From assembly GCA_030016715.1 (NCBI GenBank), contig JASEJD010000004.1, positions 60,642 through 124,641 on the forward strand: 64,000 nt of DNA, written 5' to 3'. The stretch comes from Methanobacteriaceae archaeon (GTDB lineage: Archaea > Methanobacteriota > Methanobacteria > Methanobacteriales > Methanobacteriaceae). Positions within the stretch are counted from its first letter, which is position 1. Every line of letters starts with the position of its first letter. Both the position numbers and the translations under genes were made by a program. The notes beneath the pieces were generated by a model that saw nothing but the letters and a program-made list of their open reading frames with translations, did no database searches and was not told the origin of the DNA. Positions 36,630 to 48,297 of the stretch are shown piece by piece.

Positions 36630-37268
36630 TTACGACTCCATTGCCTTTTTAATCATCTTTAATCTTACGAAATTTTCTCTTTCCATTTCTTCTAGACGCA
36701 TTTCGATATATTTGACTGTATTATTCAATCTTGGTATAATGATATGTTCCAGTGCATTAACTCTTCTCTTTGTTGATTCTATCTCTCCGGCCAGAAGAAT
36801 TATGGTTTTTTCAATCTCTGCTAGTTCAATAATAAGTTTTACTGACTCTTCAAATTTACGGGCTGCCTCATCAATCTTAACCGAGGTATCAACAAAGCCA
36901 TAACCTCTCTGAATCATTGTTCTCTCCGATGCTTTAGAATCAATTAAAGGAACTACAACACCCATTACACTTCTAGATTCTATATCAACTTCAATAGACT
37001 CCTTAACAGTCATAGCAGCCTTTTGAACAGCTAAGTCTCCCATGACTACTTGGGCTGCAGTTAGATCATCAAAAGCCTCTTTTAATTTTTCTTCTACATT
37101 GTCCCGGGAGCCTTTAACCCTCTCTAATATGTTAAAAAATTCCATTATAAGGGCATTTCTTTTCTCTTTAAGGAGACTGTGGCCTTTAACAGCCAATTTT
37201 TCCCTATCTTTAAGTTTTAGAAGTTCCATCCGTGTTGGATTAATCCCTTCTATCATCTCTTGTGCCAT
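36630..37268 (-). CDS. atpD: A-type ATP synthase subunit D (central stalk)
   Basis: 212 residues. [29 protein letters not shown] and the C-terminal [27 protein letters not shown] are the two long helices of the D subunit, which forms the rotating shaft with F. Ninth gene of the H-I-K-E-C-F-A-B-D operon; 33 bp after atpB and 3 bp before the DUF22 gene. Confidence 0.96.
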   Translation of the reverse strand: MAQEMIEGINPTRMELLKLKDREKLAVKGHSLLKEKRNALIMEFFNILERVKGSRDNVEEKLKEAFDDLTAAQVVMGDLAVQKAAMTVKESIEVDIESRSVMGVVVPLIDSKASERTMIQRGYGFVDTSVKIDEAARKFEESVKLIIELAEIEKTIILLAGEIESTKRRVNALEHIIIPRLNNTVKYIEMRLEEMERENFVRLKMIKKAMES

Positions 37269-37301
37269 TTTATCCCTCTATAAAAAAAAATTAGAATAGG
37301 G

Positions 37302-38693
37302 TTATTTATAATCAGGGTGGTATTTTGGAATATGTTCCTCTCTAACCCTTTTAAGCTCGGCTACAGGCAATAAGCTTAATAATTGCCATCCAAGGTCTAA
37401 AGTTTCCTGTATGGACCTGTCCTCATCTCTACTCTGAGTGATAAACTGTTTTTCAAATTCATCAGCAAAGCTTAAGAACTTACGATCACGTTCAGTTAGA
37501 GCTTCTTCACCTACTACTGCCATTAAATCCCTTAGATCACGACCTTCAGCATAAGCTGAATACCACTGATCTGAAACACCACTGTGATCTTCACGGGTTC
37601 TTTCTTCTCCTATTCCACCACTCATCAATCTAGATAATGAAGGAAGTACATCTACTGGGGGGTAAATACCTTTACGGTGCAAGTCTCTGCTTAATACAAT
37701 TTGTCCTTCAGTAATGTATCCTGTTAGATCAGGTATGGGGTGTGTGATGTCGTCTTGAGGCATAACTAGTATGGGCATCTGGGTGATTGAACCTTCTTTA
37801 CCTACAATACGTCCAGCTCTTTCATATATACTGGATAAATCAGTGTACATGTAACCAGGATAACCTCTTCTTCCAGGCACCTCTTCACGTGCAGCTGATA
37901 TTTCTCGAAGTGCTTCACAATAGTTTGTAAGGTCGGTTAATATAACTAATACGTGCATGTTATGTTCAAAGGCCAGGTACTCTGCTGTGGTTAAAGCCAT
38001 CCTTGGTGTGATAATCCTTTCAATTGCCGGGTCGTCAGCCAGGTTCATGAAAACTGTTACTCTTTCCAGTGCACCAGTTCTTTCAAAGTCTCTCATGAAA
38101 TAGTTTGCTTCTTCATGGGTAATACCCATTGCTGCAAATATTACTGAAAACTCACTTTCTTCTGCCAGTACCTTAGCTTGTCTTGCAATCTGTGCTGCCA
38201 GTTCATTATGAGGTAATCCAGATCCAGAAAAGATCGGTAATTTCTGACCCCTTACCAGTGTATTCATACCATCTATGGTTGATATACCAGTTTGGATGAA
38301 TTCAGCTGGGAATTCCCGGGCAGATGGATTCATAGGGCTACCATTGATATCCAGTTCTTTGTCGGGTATTATTTCTGGTCCGCCGTCTATTGGTTTTCCA
38401 GTTCCATTAAAGATTCTTCCCATCATATCCAGTGAAACACCAATCTTTGCAGTTTCGCCAGTAAATCTAACTTTAGTGGTAGCTGTGTTTAAGTCACTGG
38501 TTCCTTCAAAAACCTGAACTACTGCCAGATCCTCTTTTACTTCCAGGACTTGTCCTCTTCTTTTTTCACCAGTAGGTGTTTCAATGTCTACTATCTCGTT
38601 ATAGGCTACTCCTTCTACTCCTTCAACGATCATGAGCGGCCCTGCAACTTCAGAAACAGTTGTATATTCCCTTGTTTTTATATTAGCATTCAT
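37302..38693 (-). CDS. atpB: A-type ATP synthase subunit B (non-catalytic)
   Basis: About 463 residues. Beta-barrel domain ([20 protein letters not shown]), nucleotide-binding domain with a degenerate P-loop ([20 protein letters not shown]) as expected of the non-catalytic subunit, then [20 protein letters not shown] and the helical C-terminal domain. ATG 38693 has GAGGT at good spacing; ATG 38699 overlaps the atpA stop by 4 bp. Forms the hexamer with subunit A. Confidence 0.97.
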   Translation of the reverse strand: MNANIKTREYTTVSEVAGPLMIVEGVEGVAYNEIVDIETPTGEKRRGQVLEVKEDLAVVQVFEGTSDLNTATTKVRFTGETAKIGVSLDMMGRIFNGTGKPIDGGPEIIPDKELDINGSPMNPSAREFPAEFIQTGISTIDGMNTLVRGQKLPIFSGSGLPHNELAAQIARQAKVLAEESEFSVIFAAMGITHEEANYFMRDFERTGALERVTVFMNLADDPAIERIITPRMALTTAEYLAFEHNMHVLVILTDLTNYCEALREISAAREEVPGRRGYPGYMYTDLSSIYERAGRIVGKEGSITQMPILVMPQDDITHPIPDLTGYITEGQIVLSRDLHRKGIYPPVDVLPSLSRLMSGGIGEERTREDHSGVSDQWYSAYAEGRDLRDLMAVVGEEALTERDRKFLSFADEFEKQFITQSRDEDRSIQETLDLGWQLLSLLPVAELKRVREEHIPKYHPDYK

Positions 38694-38695
38694 TT

Positions 38696-40450
38696 TCATA
38701 CCTCACTAGTCTGTTTTATAATTTTATCCTGGATTTCCTTAACCTTAACATCGAATTCAGATTCCGGTATAAACTTCATTCTTCCTATGTCCTCTTTAAC
38801 ATTTAGGGCGATAATTTCTTCAGAGGGAGCTCCCCTGTCTAAAGCTTCGGTGGCCTTTTCATGGAACATCATGATTGTTTTAAGCATATTATACTGTTTA
38901 GAAGAAGAACAATAAGTGTCCACTTCATGATATGCATTCTGCTGTAAGAAATCCTCCCGAATCATACGGGTACTCTCCAGAGTTATTCTTTCACGATCAG
39001 GGAGTGCGTCAGGTCCTACTAATTGTACAATCTCTTGTAGTTCTGATTCTTTCTGTAGAAGAACCATTGCATCATCACGAGTTTTTCTCCAATCAGCACC
39101 TACTTTACTATCCCACCAACCTTCCACACTATCCACATATAATGAATAACTTTGTAACCAGTCAATTGAAGGGAAATGTCTTTTATCTGCTAATGATGCA
39201 TCCAGTGCCCAGAAAACTTTACAGATACGTAGAGTGTTTTGGGTAACAGGTTCAGACAAGTCACCACCTGGAGGTGATACTGCACCAACAACCGAAACTG
39301 ATGAAACTTTATCTTCAGTACCAATAGTTTTAACTCGGCCTGCTCTTTCATAAAATTGTGCTAATCTTGATGCTAGGTATGCTGGATATCCTTCTTCACC
39401 CGGCATTTCTTCCAACCTACCAGAAATCTCCCTCATAGCTTCAGCCCACCGGGAGGTTGAATCAGCCATAAGTGCCACATCATATCCCATGTCTCTGAAG
39501 TATTCAGCAATAGTAATTCCAGTATATACACATGCTTCTCTTGCAGCTACCGGCATGTTAGATGTGTTGGCAATAAGAACCGTCCTGTCCATTAAAGGTT
39601 TACCAGTTTTAGGATCTTCAAGTTCTGGGAATTCTTTAAGAACCTCAGTCATTTCATTTCCACGTTCACCGCATCCAACATAAACAATAATATCAGCATC
39701 AGCCCATTTTGCAAGTTGCTGCTGAGTAACAGTTTTACCAGAACCAAAAGGACCAGGTATAGCAGCTGTACCTCCTTTTGCAACGGGGAAGAAGGTATCT
39801 TGAGCCCTTTGGCCTGTTACTAATGGAATGTCAGGATCTAGCTTGCTTTTATATGGTCTTCCAACTCTTACTGGCCATTTCTGCATCATTTGAACTTTTT
39901 CGACACCTTTAGAAGTTTCAATTTCTGCAATATCCTCTTCAACAGTGTATTCTCCTTGGGCTACAATTGATTTTATGGTACCAGATATATTTGGAGGCAC
40001 GATAATTCTGTGCAATACTGAAGAAGTTTCTTGAACTTCCCCTAATAGGTCTCCACCTTCTACTTTATCGCCTTTACCAATTTTGGGCATGAATTTCCAT
40101 TTTTTATCCTTAGGAATTGATGGTACATCCACACCTCTTTGAATGTAATCTCCAGTTTTTATTTTAATAGTTTCTAGAGGTCTTTGAATACCATCAAAAA
40201 TAGATCCAACTATTCCTGGACCTAGTTCTACTGACAATGGCCCTCCAGTACTTTCCACAATCTCTCCAGGTTTCATACCTGCAGTTTCTTCATATACTTG
40301 GATGGTTGCTGTGTCGCCTTCAAGTTCAATTATTTCTCCAATTAACTTATCATCACCGACTTTAACCATTTCATACATCTGGGTACCTTTCATACCATCT
40401 GCGATGATAACTGGTCCCGCTATTTTTATTATCTTTCCTGTTGTAATCAT
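38696..40450 (-). CDS. atpA: A-type ATP synthase subunit A (catalytic)
   Basis: 584 residues, the normal size without an intein. [18 protein letters not shown] begins the barrel domain; the A-type bulge domain follows (about 115-190); Walker A is [13 protein letters not shown] near 232; [13 protein letters not shown] supplies the catalytic Glu region; [20 protein letters not shown] is the Walker-B-following loop. Makes ATP from ADP using the ion gradient built by methanogenesis. Start overlaps the atpF stop by 4 bp. Confidence 0.98.
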   Translation of the reverse strand: MITTGKIIKIAGPVIIADGMKGTQMYEMVKVGDDKLIGEIIELEGDTATIQVYEETAGMKPGEIVESTGGPLSVELGPGIVGSIFDGIQRPLETIKIKTGDYIQRGVDVPSIPKDKKWKFMPKIGKGDKVEGGDLLGEVQETSSVLHRIIVPPNISGTIKSIVAQGEYTVEEDIAEIETSKGVEKVQMMQKWPVRVGRPYKSKLDPDIPLVTGQRAQDTFFPVAKGGTAAIPGPFGSGKTVTQQQLAKWADADIIVYVGCGERGNEMTEVLKEFPELEDPKTGKPLMDRTVLIANTSNMPVAAREACVYTGITIAEYFRDMGYDVALMADSTSRWAEAMREISGRLEEMPGEEGYPAYLASRLAQFYERAGRVKTIGTEDKVSSVSVVGAVSPPGGDLSEPVTQNTLRICKVFWALDASLADKRHFPSIDWLQSYSLYVDSVEGWWDSKVGADWRKTRDDAMVLLQKESELQEIVQLVGPDALPDRERITLESTRMIREDFLQQNAYHEVDTYCSSSKQYNMLKTIMMFHEKATEALDRGAPSEEIIALNVKEDIGRMKFIPESEFDVKVKEIQDKIIKQTSEV

Positions 40451-40763
40451 TTTACCATCTCAACCCCAATCACTCTTTTGATAAGTTCGCCCATTGGATC
40501 TGTTGCTCTTTCCATTGGGCCTGTTTTATCGGGTATTTCAATTATCATAGGTAATGCGCTTGACTTGGTTAATTTATCAATTGTTTCTCTTAATTCGTCT
40601 CCAATTTTCTCAGTTGTTATAATTATAGAAAAATCTTCTTTTATGAGATTTTTTAATGTGTTCTCTGCTTCTTCCATGTTATTTACTGGATATCCGTCTT
40701 TAACTCCGCCTAAGCGGAAGCCAGTGACAGTATCAGGATCTGCTAGTACTGCGATAGATGAAC

Positions 40764-40767
<4 letters not shown>
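40447..40767 (-). CDS. atpF: A-type ATP synthase subunit F
   Basis: 106 residues: [20 protein letters not shown] and [20 protein letters not shown] are the conserved blocks of the Rossmann-like F subunit, part of the central shaft with D. GGAGATG precedes the ATG, and the gene overlaps atpC and atpA by 4 bp at each end, so translation is coupled. Confidence 0.96.
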
Positions 40768-41921
<1,154 letters not shown>

Positions 41922-41933
41922 GTTTTCTCCTCC

Positions 41934-42557
41934 TTATTTAAACAGTACTTGTGCAACTTCTGATCTTAGAGCTTTTTTAAACCTCTGCATCCTTGCCTCT
42001 ATAGTATTGTTTACCTCTATCTCACCATTTTTAGTTTTAACAACAGCTCCACCAATGGTTTTTATATTATCTCCAATTTCAAGCGTTGTTTTATTACCAG
42101 TGGTATTTTCAACTTCTTTTTGAATATCGGATAGAGAATCTTTTATTTTGGAAACATCTTCTTCTTTTAAAAGGACTAATAGGTCTCCGCCACCTATTTC
42201 AGCTGAAGCTTCTTTAACAATATTTTTTAATGATTCAATATATTCAGCAGATGAAGTTGAAGCAATATTTCTTAATTTCTCTTCTGCTTTGGTGAAGGCC
42301 TTATCAATTACTTCCTCTCTTCCTTCTAATTCCATTCTTCTAGCATTCATCTTGGCTTCTGAGATTATCTGCTGATATTTCATATTAGCCTGTTTTTTAG
42401 CATCTTCAATTATTCTTTCTTTTTCCATTTGGGCTTGTTCTTCGCCTTCTGAAATAATTGAAGTAGCCTTTGTTTCAGCTTCTTGGATTATAGCATCAGC
42501 TTCGCCTTGTGCATCGGATAATATGCTTGATACTATTTTTTCTGCCCCAGAATTCAT
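41934..42557 (-). CDS. atpE: A-type ATP synthase subunit E (peripheral stalk)
   Basis: About 207 residues from ATG 42557, chosen because GGAGGATAATCAG immediately precedes it; the open frame to 42605 runs into atpK. Long N-terminal helix (AEKIVSSILSDAQGEADAII, EGEEQAQMEKERIIEDAKKQ) and a C-terminal alpha/beta domain (GGDLLVLLKEEDVSKI). Forms the stator stalk with H. It starts 4 bp after atpK. Confidence 0.95.
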   Translation of the reverse strand: MNSGAEKIVSSILSDAQGEADAIIQEAETKATSIISEGEEQAQMEKERIIEDAKKQANMKYQQIISEAKMNARRMELEGREEVIDKAFTKAEEKLRNIASTSSAEYIESLKNIVKEASAEIGGGDLLVLLKEEDVSKIKDSLSDIQKEVENTTGNKTTLEIGDNIKTIGGAVVKTKNGEIEVNNTIEARMQRFKKALRSEVAQVLFK

Positions 42558-42561
42558 CTGA

Positions 42562-43050
42562 TTATCCTCCGAGGATTCCGCCAAATACCATAAGTAATAT
42601 AGCAATCAAGAAACCGTAAATAGCCTGTGTCTCAGGCAATGCAGTAAACAGAATACCTTGTGAGAACATGTCTGGATCTTCAACAACTGCACCAACAGAT
42701 GATGCTGCTGCCATACCTTGACCCATACCTGAACCTAGTCCTGCGAATCCAATAGCTGCACCTGCACCTACCGCTACAAGACCTACTTCTACAGGTAATG
42801 CTGTTCCTCCACCTAGAATTCCACCGAATACCATGAGCAATATAGCAATCAAGAAACCGTAAATAGCCTGTGTCTCAGGCAATGCAGTAAACAGAATACC
42901 TTGAGCAAACATGTCGGGATCCTCTGCAACTGCACCTACACTTCCTGCTGCTGCCATACCTTGACCTAATCCTGAACCTAATCCAGCAAAACCAACGGCT
43001 ACTCCTGCGCCTATTGCTGCTAAAGCTGTACCTAAAGCAATTTCTACCAT
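42562..43050 (-). CDS. atpK: A-type ATP synthase proteolipid K, duplicated hairpin
   Basis: 162 residues: two copies of an 81-residue helical hairpin, four membrane helices in all. Each copy keeps the ion-binding Glu in the motif FTALPETQAIYG (E59 and E140). Duplicated c subunits are known from Methanothermobacter; M. jannaschii has three copies and M. kandleri many. The copies are unusually alike at the DNA level (65 bp identical). AGGAGGT precedes the ATG. Confidence 0.97.
   Translation of the reverse strand: MVEIALGTALAAIGAGVAVGFAGLGSGLGQGMAAAGSVGAVAEDPDMFAQGILFTALPETQAIYGFLIAILLMVFGGILGGGTALPVEVGLVAVGAGAAIGFAGLGSGMGQGMAAASSVGAVVEDPDMFSQGILFTALPETQAIYGFLIAILLMVFGGILGG
42596..42660. repeat. 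65-bp exact repeat inside atpK, copy 1
   Basis: Identical to 42839-42903, 243 bp (81 codons) apart, in phase with the duplicated hairpin. The surrounding bases differ at synonymous sites, so the identity is limited to this block, as expected from gene conversion between the two halves. Confidence 0.9.
42839..42903. repeat. 65-bp exact repeat inside atpK, copy 2
   Basis: Second copy of the 42596-42660 block, encoding the second helix with the ion-binding Glu in the other hairpin. Confidence 0.9.
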
Positions 43051-43062
43051 TTATTTTACCTC

Positions 43063-45057
43063 CTAATTACTCCTAACTATCTTTGTTAATTTTCTTTTTG
43101 CACGGAACGCTCTAAATTTAGAACTTCCGCCAATGTAAAACTGACTGAAAAATTCTACATAATGCAAACGAAGAGCATTAATAAATGCTCCCAGTGTTTG
43201 GAATGCACCATTAGCAATGTGACCAAATACAAATATTATTGGTGCAATAATGAATCCTACATAAGGAACCATCTCTCCTAGAAGACCAGTTAAAATGTTT
43301 ACGGTCATAGCAATTCCACCGGTTGCTAAGGCCAGAGCTAATAACCTCGCATAGGATAGTATTGTTCCCAGAAATCCGGAAATATCCAATAATCCAAACA
43401 ATTTATTGAAATATAGTAACATCACCAATGCGATTGCAACTATGGCCCCACCAATGTAGATGGAACCTATGTTATACATGAATGATGCTGCTAGCAATCC
43501 TACTCCCACAATCATAACCAGCCATACTATCTGGTTACCCATTGCTTCTCTTGTTTCTCCACGTTTAATGTTATTATAGGCACCTAATATCAGACCGATT
43601 ATGGTGTATACAACACCCACTATAAGGGCCATTATCAGTATATTCTGTGGATATTTGAATGAATCAATAACACCAATTACAGTTGGAAGCTCTAAGCCCA
43701 GGAATCGGGGTAATAAGTCTCCCAACAAACTATTAGTCACAAGACCTAGTATTGTAGCCCATACACCACAAGCAATGAGAATTAATCCGATTTTACGCAT
43801 AGCACTATTTACTCTTCCCAGGCCACGGAATATTATAAATCCAACCAGGGCATCGACAATTCCGTAACCAGCATCGGTTAAACAAAAACCAAAGAAGAAG
43901 GGGAATACAATAGCCACCAGAATTGTGGGGTCAATTTCTTTATAACTAGGGGGAGAATACATTTCCACAAAGAGCTGGTATGGTTTGGCAAAGCGTGGAT
44001 TGTCCAGATGTACTGGAACCTCCTCTCCATCAGGATTCTCCATTTCAACTACTGAGTGTCCCTTTGTAGATTCATCAATGATTTTTAGAGCTTCCTGAGA
44101 TTTCTTTTCAGGAACCCAAGCTTCAAGCATAACTGTGTTTTCTGTTTCTCCAAATGATGAGAAAATTTCGTTTCGTTCCTTTTCTATTTCTAATTCTTCT
44201 TTTAAAACTAAAAGATTATATCTCCACTTAGATGCTATATCTGCCAGTTCCTGGTTAATTTTATTTTTTTCTGTTTCAATATTCTTTATTTTAATTTCTG
44301 ATTCTTTAATAACATCATTAGGTTTACCAGAAATTCCAGAAACTTCAAACCGTTCAAATTCTAGTTTTCTTAAAATGGAAGATATCTTCTCGCCAAATTC
44401 AGCTAAAGTAATAATAATTAAGGTTTCATCATTTTTTTTATTATCTTCATCGGCCTTTAAAATAATTATTTTATCAGTAACAGTATTAGACTCAGTTATA
44501 AATTTATCATAATTATCTGAAGATAATTTACCGGCTATTACCGATGTATATCTAGTTTTTTCTAAGTCACCGAGATCTATATCAAATTTTTCAAGTTTCC
44601 TGGCAACATTTACTGCATTGTTCAGTTCATTTTTTTCAGAATCGAGTTTACTCATGCTTTCTTCAAGTGCCTTGGTTTTAATTTCAACTTCACCCAGTAA
44701 AGATTCTGCTTTTTCTATAAGTTCTTCAGTTTCAAGTTCCTGAACTTCCATTTTTGGCGGTACTTCCGGGCTTATAAAACCCTTTACTGTGTCCAGGATA
44801 CTTTGATCGCTTTTACTTACAGTTCCCAAAAAATCAACAATTCCTGTGGTTTTCATTAAAAGAGAAGAAATTTTACTGGTATATTGGGTTGCTTTAGAAG
44901 GATTTAAAATTAGTTTCCATTCAGCATCTTGTTGAATGCGCTCTGAAATGTCATGAATCTGCACAATTCCCTTTTCATGGAGGGATTTCACCGCGGAATC
45001 AGCATATTTGTCCAGGGTTATTATTTTAAGTTTGTGCATCTTTGCTGGCATAAACAT
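43063..45057 (-). CDS. atpI: A-type ATP synthase subunit I (a subunit, stator)
   Basis: About 664 residues from ATG 45057; the frame also opens at TTG 45084 inside atpH. The N-terminal half is a soluble, partly coiled-coil arm (MHKLKIITLDKYADSAVKSL; AWVPEKKSQEALKII); the C-terminal half has about eight membrane helices starting at ILVAIVFPFFFGFCLTDAGYG and including SYARLLALALATGGIAM (with the essential Arg) and LRLHYVEFFSQFYIGG. It forms the ion half-channels against the K ring. Confidence 0.96.
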   Translation of the reverse strand: MFMPAKMHKLKIITLDKYADSAVKSLHEKGIVQIHDISERIQQDAEWKLILNPSKATQYTSKISSLLMKTTGIVDFLGTVSKSDQSILDTVKGFISPEVPPKMEVQELETEELIEKAESLLGEVEIKTKALEESMSKLDSEKNELNNAVNVARKLEKFDIDLGDLEKTRYTSVIAGKLSSDNYDKFITESNTVTDKIIILKADEDNKKNDETLIIITLAEFGEKISSILRKLEFERFEVSGISGKPNDVIKESEIKIKNIETEKNKINQELADIASKWRYNLLVLKEELEIEKERNEIFSSFGETENTVMLEAWVPEKKSQEALKIIDESTKGHSVVEMENPDGEEVPVHLDNPRFAKPYQLFVEMYSPPSYKEIDPTILVAIVFPFFFGFCLTDAGYGIVDALVGFIIFRGLGRVNSAMRKIGLILIACGVWATILGLVTNSLLGDLLPRFLGLELPTVIGVIDSFKYPQNILIMALIVGVVYTIIGLILGAYNNIKRGETREAMGNQIVWLVMIVGVGLLAASFMYNIGSIYIGGAIVAIALVMLLYFNKLFGLLDISGFLGTILSYARLLALALATGGIAMTVNILTGLLGEMVPYVGFIIAPIIFVFGHIANGAFQTLGAFINALRLHYVEFFSQFYIGGSSKFRAFRAKRKLTKIVRSN

Positions 45058-45064
45058 AGTATCA

Positions 45065-45379
45065 CTATAGAACGCTTTTAACAATAATTGTCACGGATTC
45101 ATCAACTTTACTAGTTGCCTTATTTTTAGTTAACTCCAAAGTTTCACTAGCTTTATTGGATATCTGGTAAGACTCTTTTTTGGCTTTAGTCTCAGCATCA
45201 AAAATAATCTTTTCCGCTTCATCACTGGCTTCACTTTTGGCTTTTTCAATAATATCTTTGGATTTCTCTTTAGCTTCTTCTATCATTTCAGATGATTTTT
45301 GCTTTGAATCTTCTATTAGCTTATCAGCATCATTTTCTGCTTTTTTTATCGTAGTAATGGCTTCCGATATCGTTATCAT
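45065..45379 (-). CDS. atpH: A-type ATP synthase subunit H (peripheral stalk)
   Basis: 104 residues from ATG 45379, preceded by GGTGATTCAA; ATG 45391 is upstream in frame. Almost entirely one charged helix (KKAENDADKLIEDSKQKSSE, KAKSEASDEAEKIIFDAETK), the partner of subunit E in the stator stalk. First gene of the nine-gene operon. Confidence 0.93.
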   Translation of the reverse strand: MITISEAITTIKKAENDADKLIEDSKQKSSEMIEEAKEKSKDIIEKAKSEASDEAEKIIFDAETKAKKESYQISNKASETLELTKNKATSKVDESVTIIVKSVL

Positions 45380-45413
45380 TTGAATCACCATGGTTGTGCA
45401 AAATTTATTAACG

Positions 45414-45430
45414 ATTATATTTATCTTTTA
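45414..45430 (-). promoter_or_regulatory. Probable promoter of the ATP synthase operon
   Basis: On the minus strand AAAAGATAAATATAAT resembles BRE plus box A. It lies about 40 bp before the atpH start, giving a leader of about 10-20 nt. Confidence 0.4.
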
Positions 45431-45564
45431 CTATTTAATCTTCATAAATATTTGAACCTATCCCTATTAAATACAATCTACTTAAGTTTAAATAATTTTA
45501 TAATTATGAGAAAAATGGTATTAAACTTATAATGAAGGTATAATTTCAACAATTATCTGCTTAA

Positions 45565-46374
45565 TTAGTCTAATATCCTCTTTTCATCGTTTCCATCATA
45601 ATATATCTCATCAATATCAAAAAATTTTCTAAAAGGCTCTTCTCTGGTTTTTTCTTCATATACATGGGAGATTATTGCTGGAAGTCTTCCAATCATAAAG
45701 ATACCAGTTCCATTTCTCCAGTCAAAACCTAAATCTGATAAAATTCCTGCATTGGCGCCATCAATATTCATTCTTATTCCTTTAAGATTAAATAATATTT
45801 TATCTATTGCTATTGCCAGTTGGGTATGTATACCTATGCAATTATTCTCTTTGGCTAATTCAATTAACCGGGGAGCTCTCGGATCAGCGTTGTGATATCT
45901 ATGTCCAAATCCCGGGATTTTTTCTTCTGTTTCAAAAATCTCATTGACAATTTCCTGAGCAATATCTTCTATTCGATCCTTTGATCTTCCTATTCCTTCT
46001 TGAAGAAGTTTCATGGTTCTTTCAATTGCTCCGGCATGATTTTTACCAAAAGCTAATAATCCTCCCGCAATGCATGCTGGAAGTTGTGAACCTGCCGAGG
46101 CCATTATCCGGGCGGTTTGAGTGCTGGGAGGAGTTACACCATGATCACAGAAAGAAACTAGGACGGATTCTAACATTCTAGCTTCATTTTTTTCTGGTAA
46201 CTCTCCTTTTAAAAGAATAAAAACCATTTCAGGGAATGATATATTGCCAATTAAATCTTCTTGGGGGTAGCCCCTAGTGGTTATTCTGTTAGGTTCAACC
46301 TTGGTAATGCTGGTTTTCCATTTCAAGTTACTGATTTTAAACATTCTCTCTAATTTTTCCCTACCTAAAGCCAT
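45565..46374 (-). CDS. Short citrate synthase-family protein (citryl-CoA lyase-like)
   Basis: 269 residues, much shorter than a true citrate synthase (about 370-430). The two active-site histidine regions are present (SFCDHGVTPPSTQTAR and PGFGHRYHNADPRAPRL) and an Asp lies in MNIDGANAGILSDLGF. Short members are usually named citryl-CoA lyase; the real reaction is not proven. GGAGTGG precedes the ATG. It is followed in the same strand direction by nothing close (atpH is 170 bp further on) and is preceded by fumarase alpha, a TIM-barrel and a PrpD-like gene, suggesting work on a tricarboxylic-type acid. Confidence 0.82.
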   Translation of the reverse strand: MALGREKLERMFKISNLKWKTSITKVEPNRITTRGYPQEDLIGNISFPEMVFILLKGELPEKNEARMLESVLVSFCDHGVTPPSTQTARIMASAGSQLPACIAGGLLAFGKNHAGAIERTMKLLQEGIGRSKDRIEDIAQEIVNEIFETEEKIPGFGHRYHNADPRAPRLIELAKENNCIGIHTQLAIAIDKILFNLKGIRMNIDGANAGILSDLGFDWRNGTGIFMIGRLPAIISHVYEEKTREEPFRKFFDIDEIYYDGNDEKRILD

Positions 46375-46410
46375 TATATACCACTCCTACATATTATCAA
46401 ATAATATATG

Positions 46411-47274
46411 TTAAACTGATAATTTATCGATATTCAATGAAATAGAAGCCCTGCGGGGTTCTACACAGCAACATGGACGCATAGCAACAATTCTTACCCC
46501 GCTAGCTCTTTGAGGTCCAATATTTACAAAAGAGCCTAGTGCAGTAGTATTACCACCCAAACCCATGGTACCGATCTTTTGTGAATTTAGAGCATTTGTT
46601 ATAATTTCTTCAAATTCATTCTGCTTATCTAAATTTCCATGAACCATGGCCTTAATCATTAAAGATGTGGCTTCAAAATGAGTTCTACCAATGCCCACAG
46701 CAGGAATACACGGAGTGCAACCCAACATCGGAACCTCTAATTTCAACCATGTAACAACTTCCTCAAATACTTTTCTATAATCTCGTTGATGAAAAACCCT
46801 GTAAGTTCGAGATCTTATCTCTGGACCTCCACCTAACATTAGTAAATAGACTTTAATCTTATCTTCTTCTATTTTATCAACTAAAAAAGATGGAGAAACC
46901 AACATAGAAGGATCATGGTATAAACCTTTAGTTTGTTCCAATCTTTCAATATCGTTACCCTTAACAGCCATAGGTCTTGCGGGTAATTCTTTCAAACCCC
47001 TGGCTATCCCCTTTGTTATATTCTCAAAAAAATTAGGGGGAAGGGAAATTTCTTCTCCAACCTCTATTAGTACATGAGGAATACCAGTATCATCACAAAG
47101 CGGAGCTTTTTGATCACTTGCAACCTTTGCATTTTCAATTAGAAGTTCTAAGAAATATGAAGCATTTTTATTATCCTCATTTTCCAAAGCACGATGATAT
47201 GCGTTGAATTGATCACTTCTAAATGAAGTGCTGGCCTCTATAACTCCTTCTTTTATTATTTCAATAATATTCAT
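46411..47274 (-). CDS. Fe-S fumarate hydratase/tartrate dehydratase, alpha subunit
   Basis: 287 residues, the size of the separate alpha chain of class I fumarases. The three cluster cysteine regions are visible: PLCDDTGIPHV, LGCTPCIPAVGIG and RPCCCVEPRRASISL. The [4Fe-4S] enzyme interconverts fumarate and malate (or a related hydroxy acid) with a beta chain; no beta gene is in the window. GAGGCGG precedes the ATG. Gap to the citrate synthase-like gene is 36 bp. Confidence 0.92.
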   Translation of the reverse strand: MNIIEIIKEGVIEASTSFRSDQFNAYHRALENEDNKNASYFLELLIENAKVASDQKAPLCDDTGIPHVLIEVGEEISLPPNFFENITKGIARGLKELPARPMAVKGNDIERLEQTKGLYHDPSMLVSPSFLVDKIEEDKIKVYLLMLGGGPEIRSRTYRVFHQRDYRKVFEEVVTWLKLEVPMLGCTPCIPAVGIGRTHFEATSLMIKAMVHGNLDKQNEFEEIITNALNSQKIGTMGLGGNTTALGSFVNIGPQRASGVRIVAMRPCCCVEPRRASISLNIDKLSV

Positions 47275-47346
47275 TAATTTATCCGCCTCAAATTAATTTA
47301 TAAGATATTTATGTTCAAGTATTATAATTAGAAATTAAATAAAGCA

Positions 47347-48252
47347 TTATTTTACTGGTATGGCCATATCTCTGGCTCCCTTTTTTGATCTCTTTGCATC
47401 AGGATAATATCTATCAATCATACTTTGAACCAGTGATACTTGTCCAATACGTTCTCTTGCCTGTTCTGCAGTGGTGTCCCATCCATGATGAGCAGCAACC
47501 GCACCACCAGTTTTCAAATATACTGGGGAAGCTACCTTAATAATGTCTGGAACTTCATAATGCCTGATAAATCCTCCTGAGGATTTGGGATTTTCAGTGT
47601 GAATATCAATGGAAATATCTATTGCTTCTCTTAGAGCAGAAATCATATTTATTTGAAGATCACGGACTGGATTAAATGAATCTGCACCTATCTCTTCTAA
47701 AAGCTTTGCTGAAGCAGGATTCCCATGGCCCGTATGTGCAGAGACTTTTAGATGCAGATCACATGGCAGTTCACCCATCTGACGCATCTTACCTAAAGCC
47801 CATAATAATCCTTCATCATATACTACAATACCCCTAACCCCCTTATCAACAGCCCTTTTAACATCCTCAATAGCATAATAAAGATTATCATATCCTCTAA
47901 GGCGGTATCCTATCCTAGCTCCTTCCTTAGTTTTAGCTGAAGCACTGGTATCATAAGTAGCCCGGGGACCAACACTTAAAAAAAGTTCAACCTCATGATC
48001 ACATGCAATATCCACCATTTGTTCTATTTCCTGATCAGTGAGCATCATTATACCCTTAGTCTGTGTGACCCGATGAATGATTAGATCATTTTCAACTACA
48101 GCATCCATCAAGGCAGCCATGGCTTGTGGTTTCTGTATACCTGGTACCTCAAAACGGTACTGTGACATGTCAGGAAATTTTTTTTTAGATGGATTCAGCA
48201 TTTTTTCAGATTTAGTAATGCCAATTGATCTTAAAAAGTTTTCAGTATCCAT
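47347..48252 (-). CDS. TIM-barrel protein, U32 peptidase-like, unknown function
   Basis: 301 residues. Repeating beta/alpha segments (LIIHRVTQTKGIMML, VELFLSVGPRATYDT, VDKGVRGIVVYDEGLLWALG, LHLKVSAHTGHGNPASAKLL, ADSFNPVRDLQINMISALRE) indicate a TIM barrel. It resembles proteins called U32-family peptidase in methanogens, but the hallmark U32 signature is not obvious, so no activity is assigned. GGTGATTTT precedes ATG 48252. It sits between fumarase alpha and a PrpD-like gene on the same strand. Confidence 0.6.
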   Translation of the reverse strand: MDTENFLRSIGITKSEKMLNPSKKKFPDMSQYRFEVPGIQKPQAMAALMDAVVENDLIIHRVTQTKGIMMLTDQEIEQMVDIACDHEVELFLSVGPRATYDTSASAKTKEGARIGYRLRGYDNLYYAIEDVKRAVDKGVRGIVVYDEGLLWALGKMRQMGELPCDLHLKVSAHTGHGNPASAKLLEEIGADSFNPVRDLQINMISALREAIDISIDIHTENPKSSGGFIRHYEVPDIIKVASPVYLKTGGAVAAHHGWDTTAEQARERIGQVSLVQSMIDRYYPDAKRSKKGARDMAIPVK

Positions 48253-48297
48253 AAAATCACCTAGAATTGTTTTTTAAGTAGAAACAATATTATAATC

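Noticed and set aside
37302..40450. Intein in atpA or atpB
   Set aside because: Both have normal length and uninterrupted motifs around the P-loop.
46411..47274. Truncated full-length fumarase
   Set aside because: 287 residues is the normal size of the separate alpha chain in two-subunit archaeal enzymes, so no truncation is implied.
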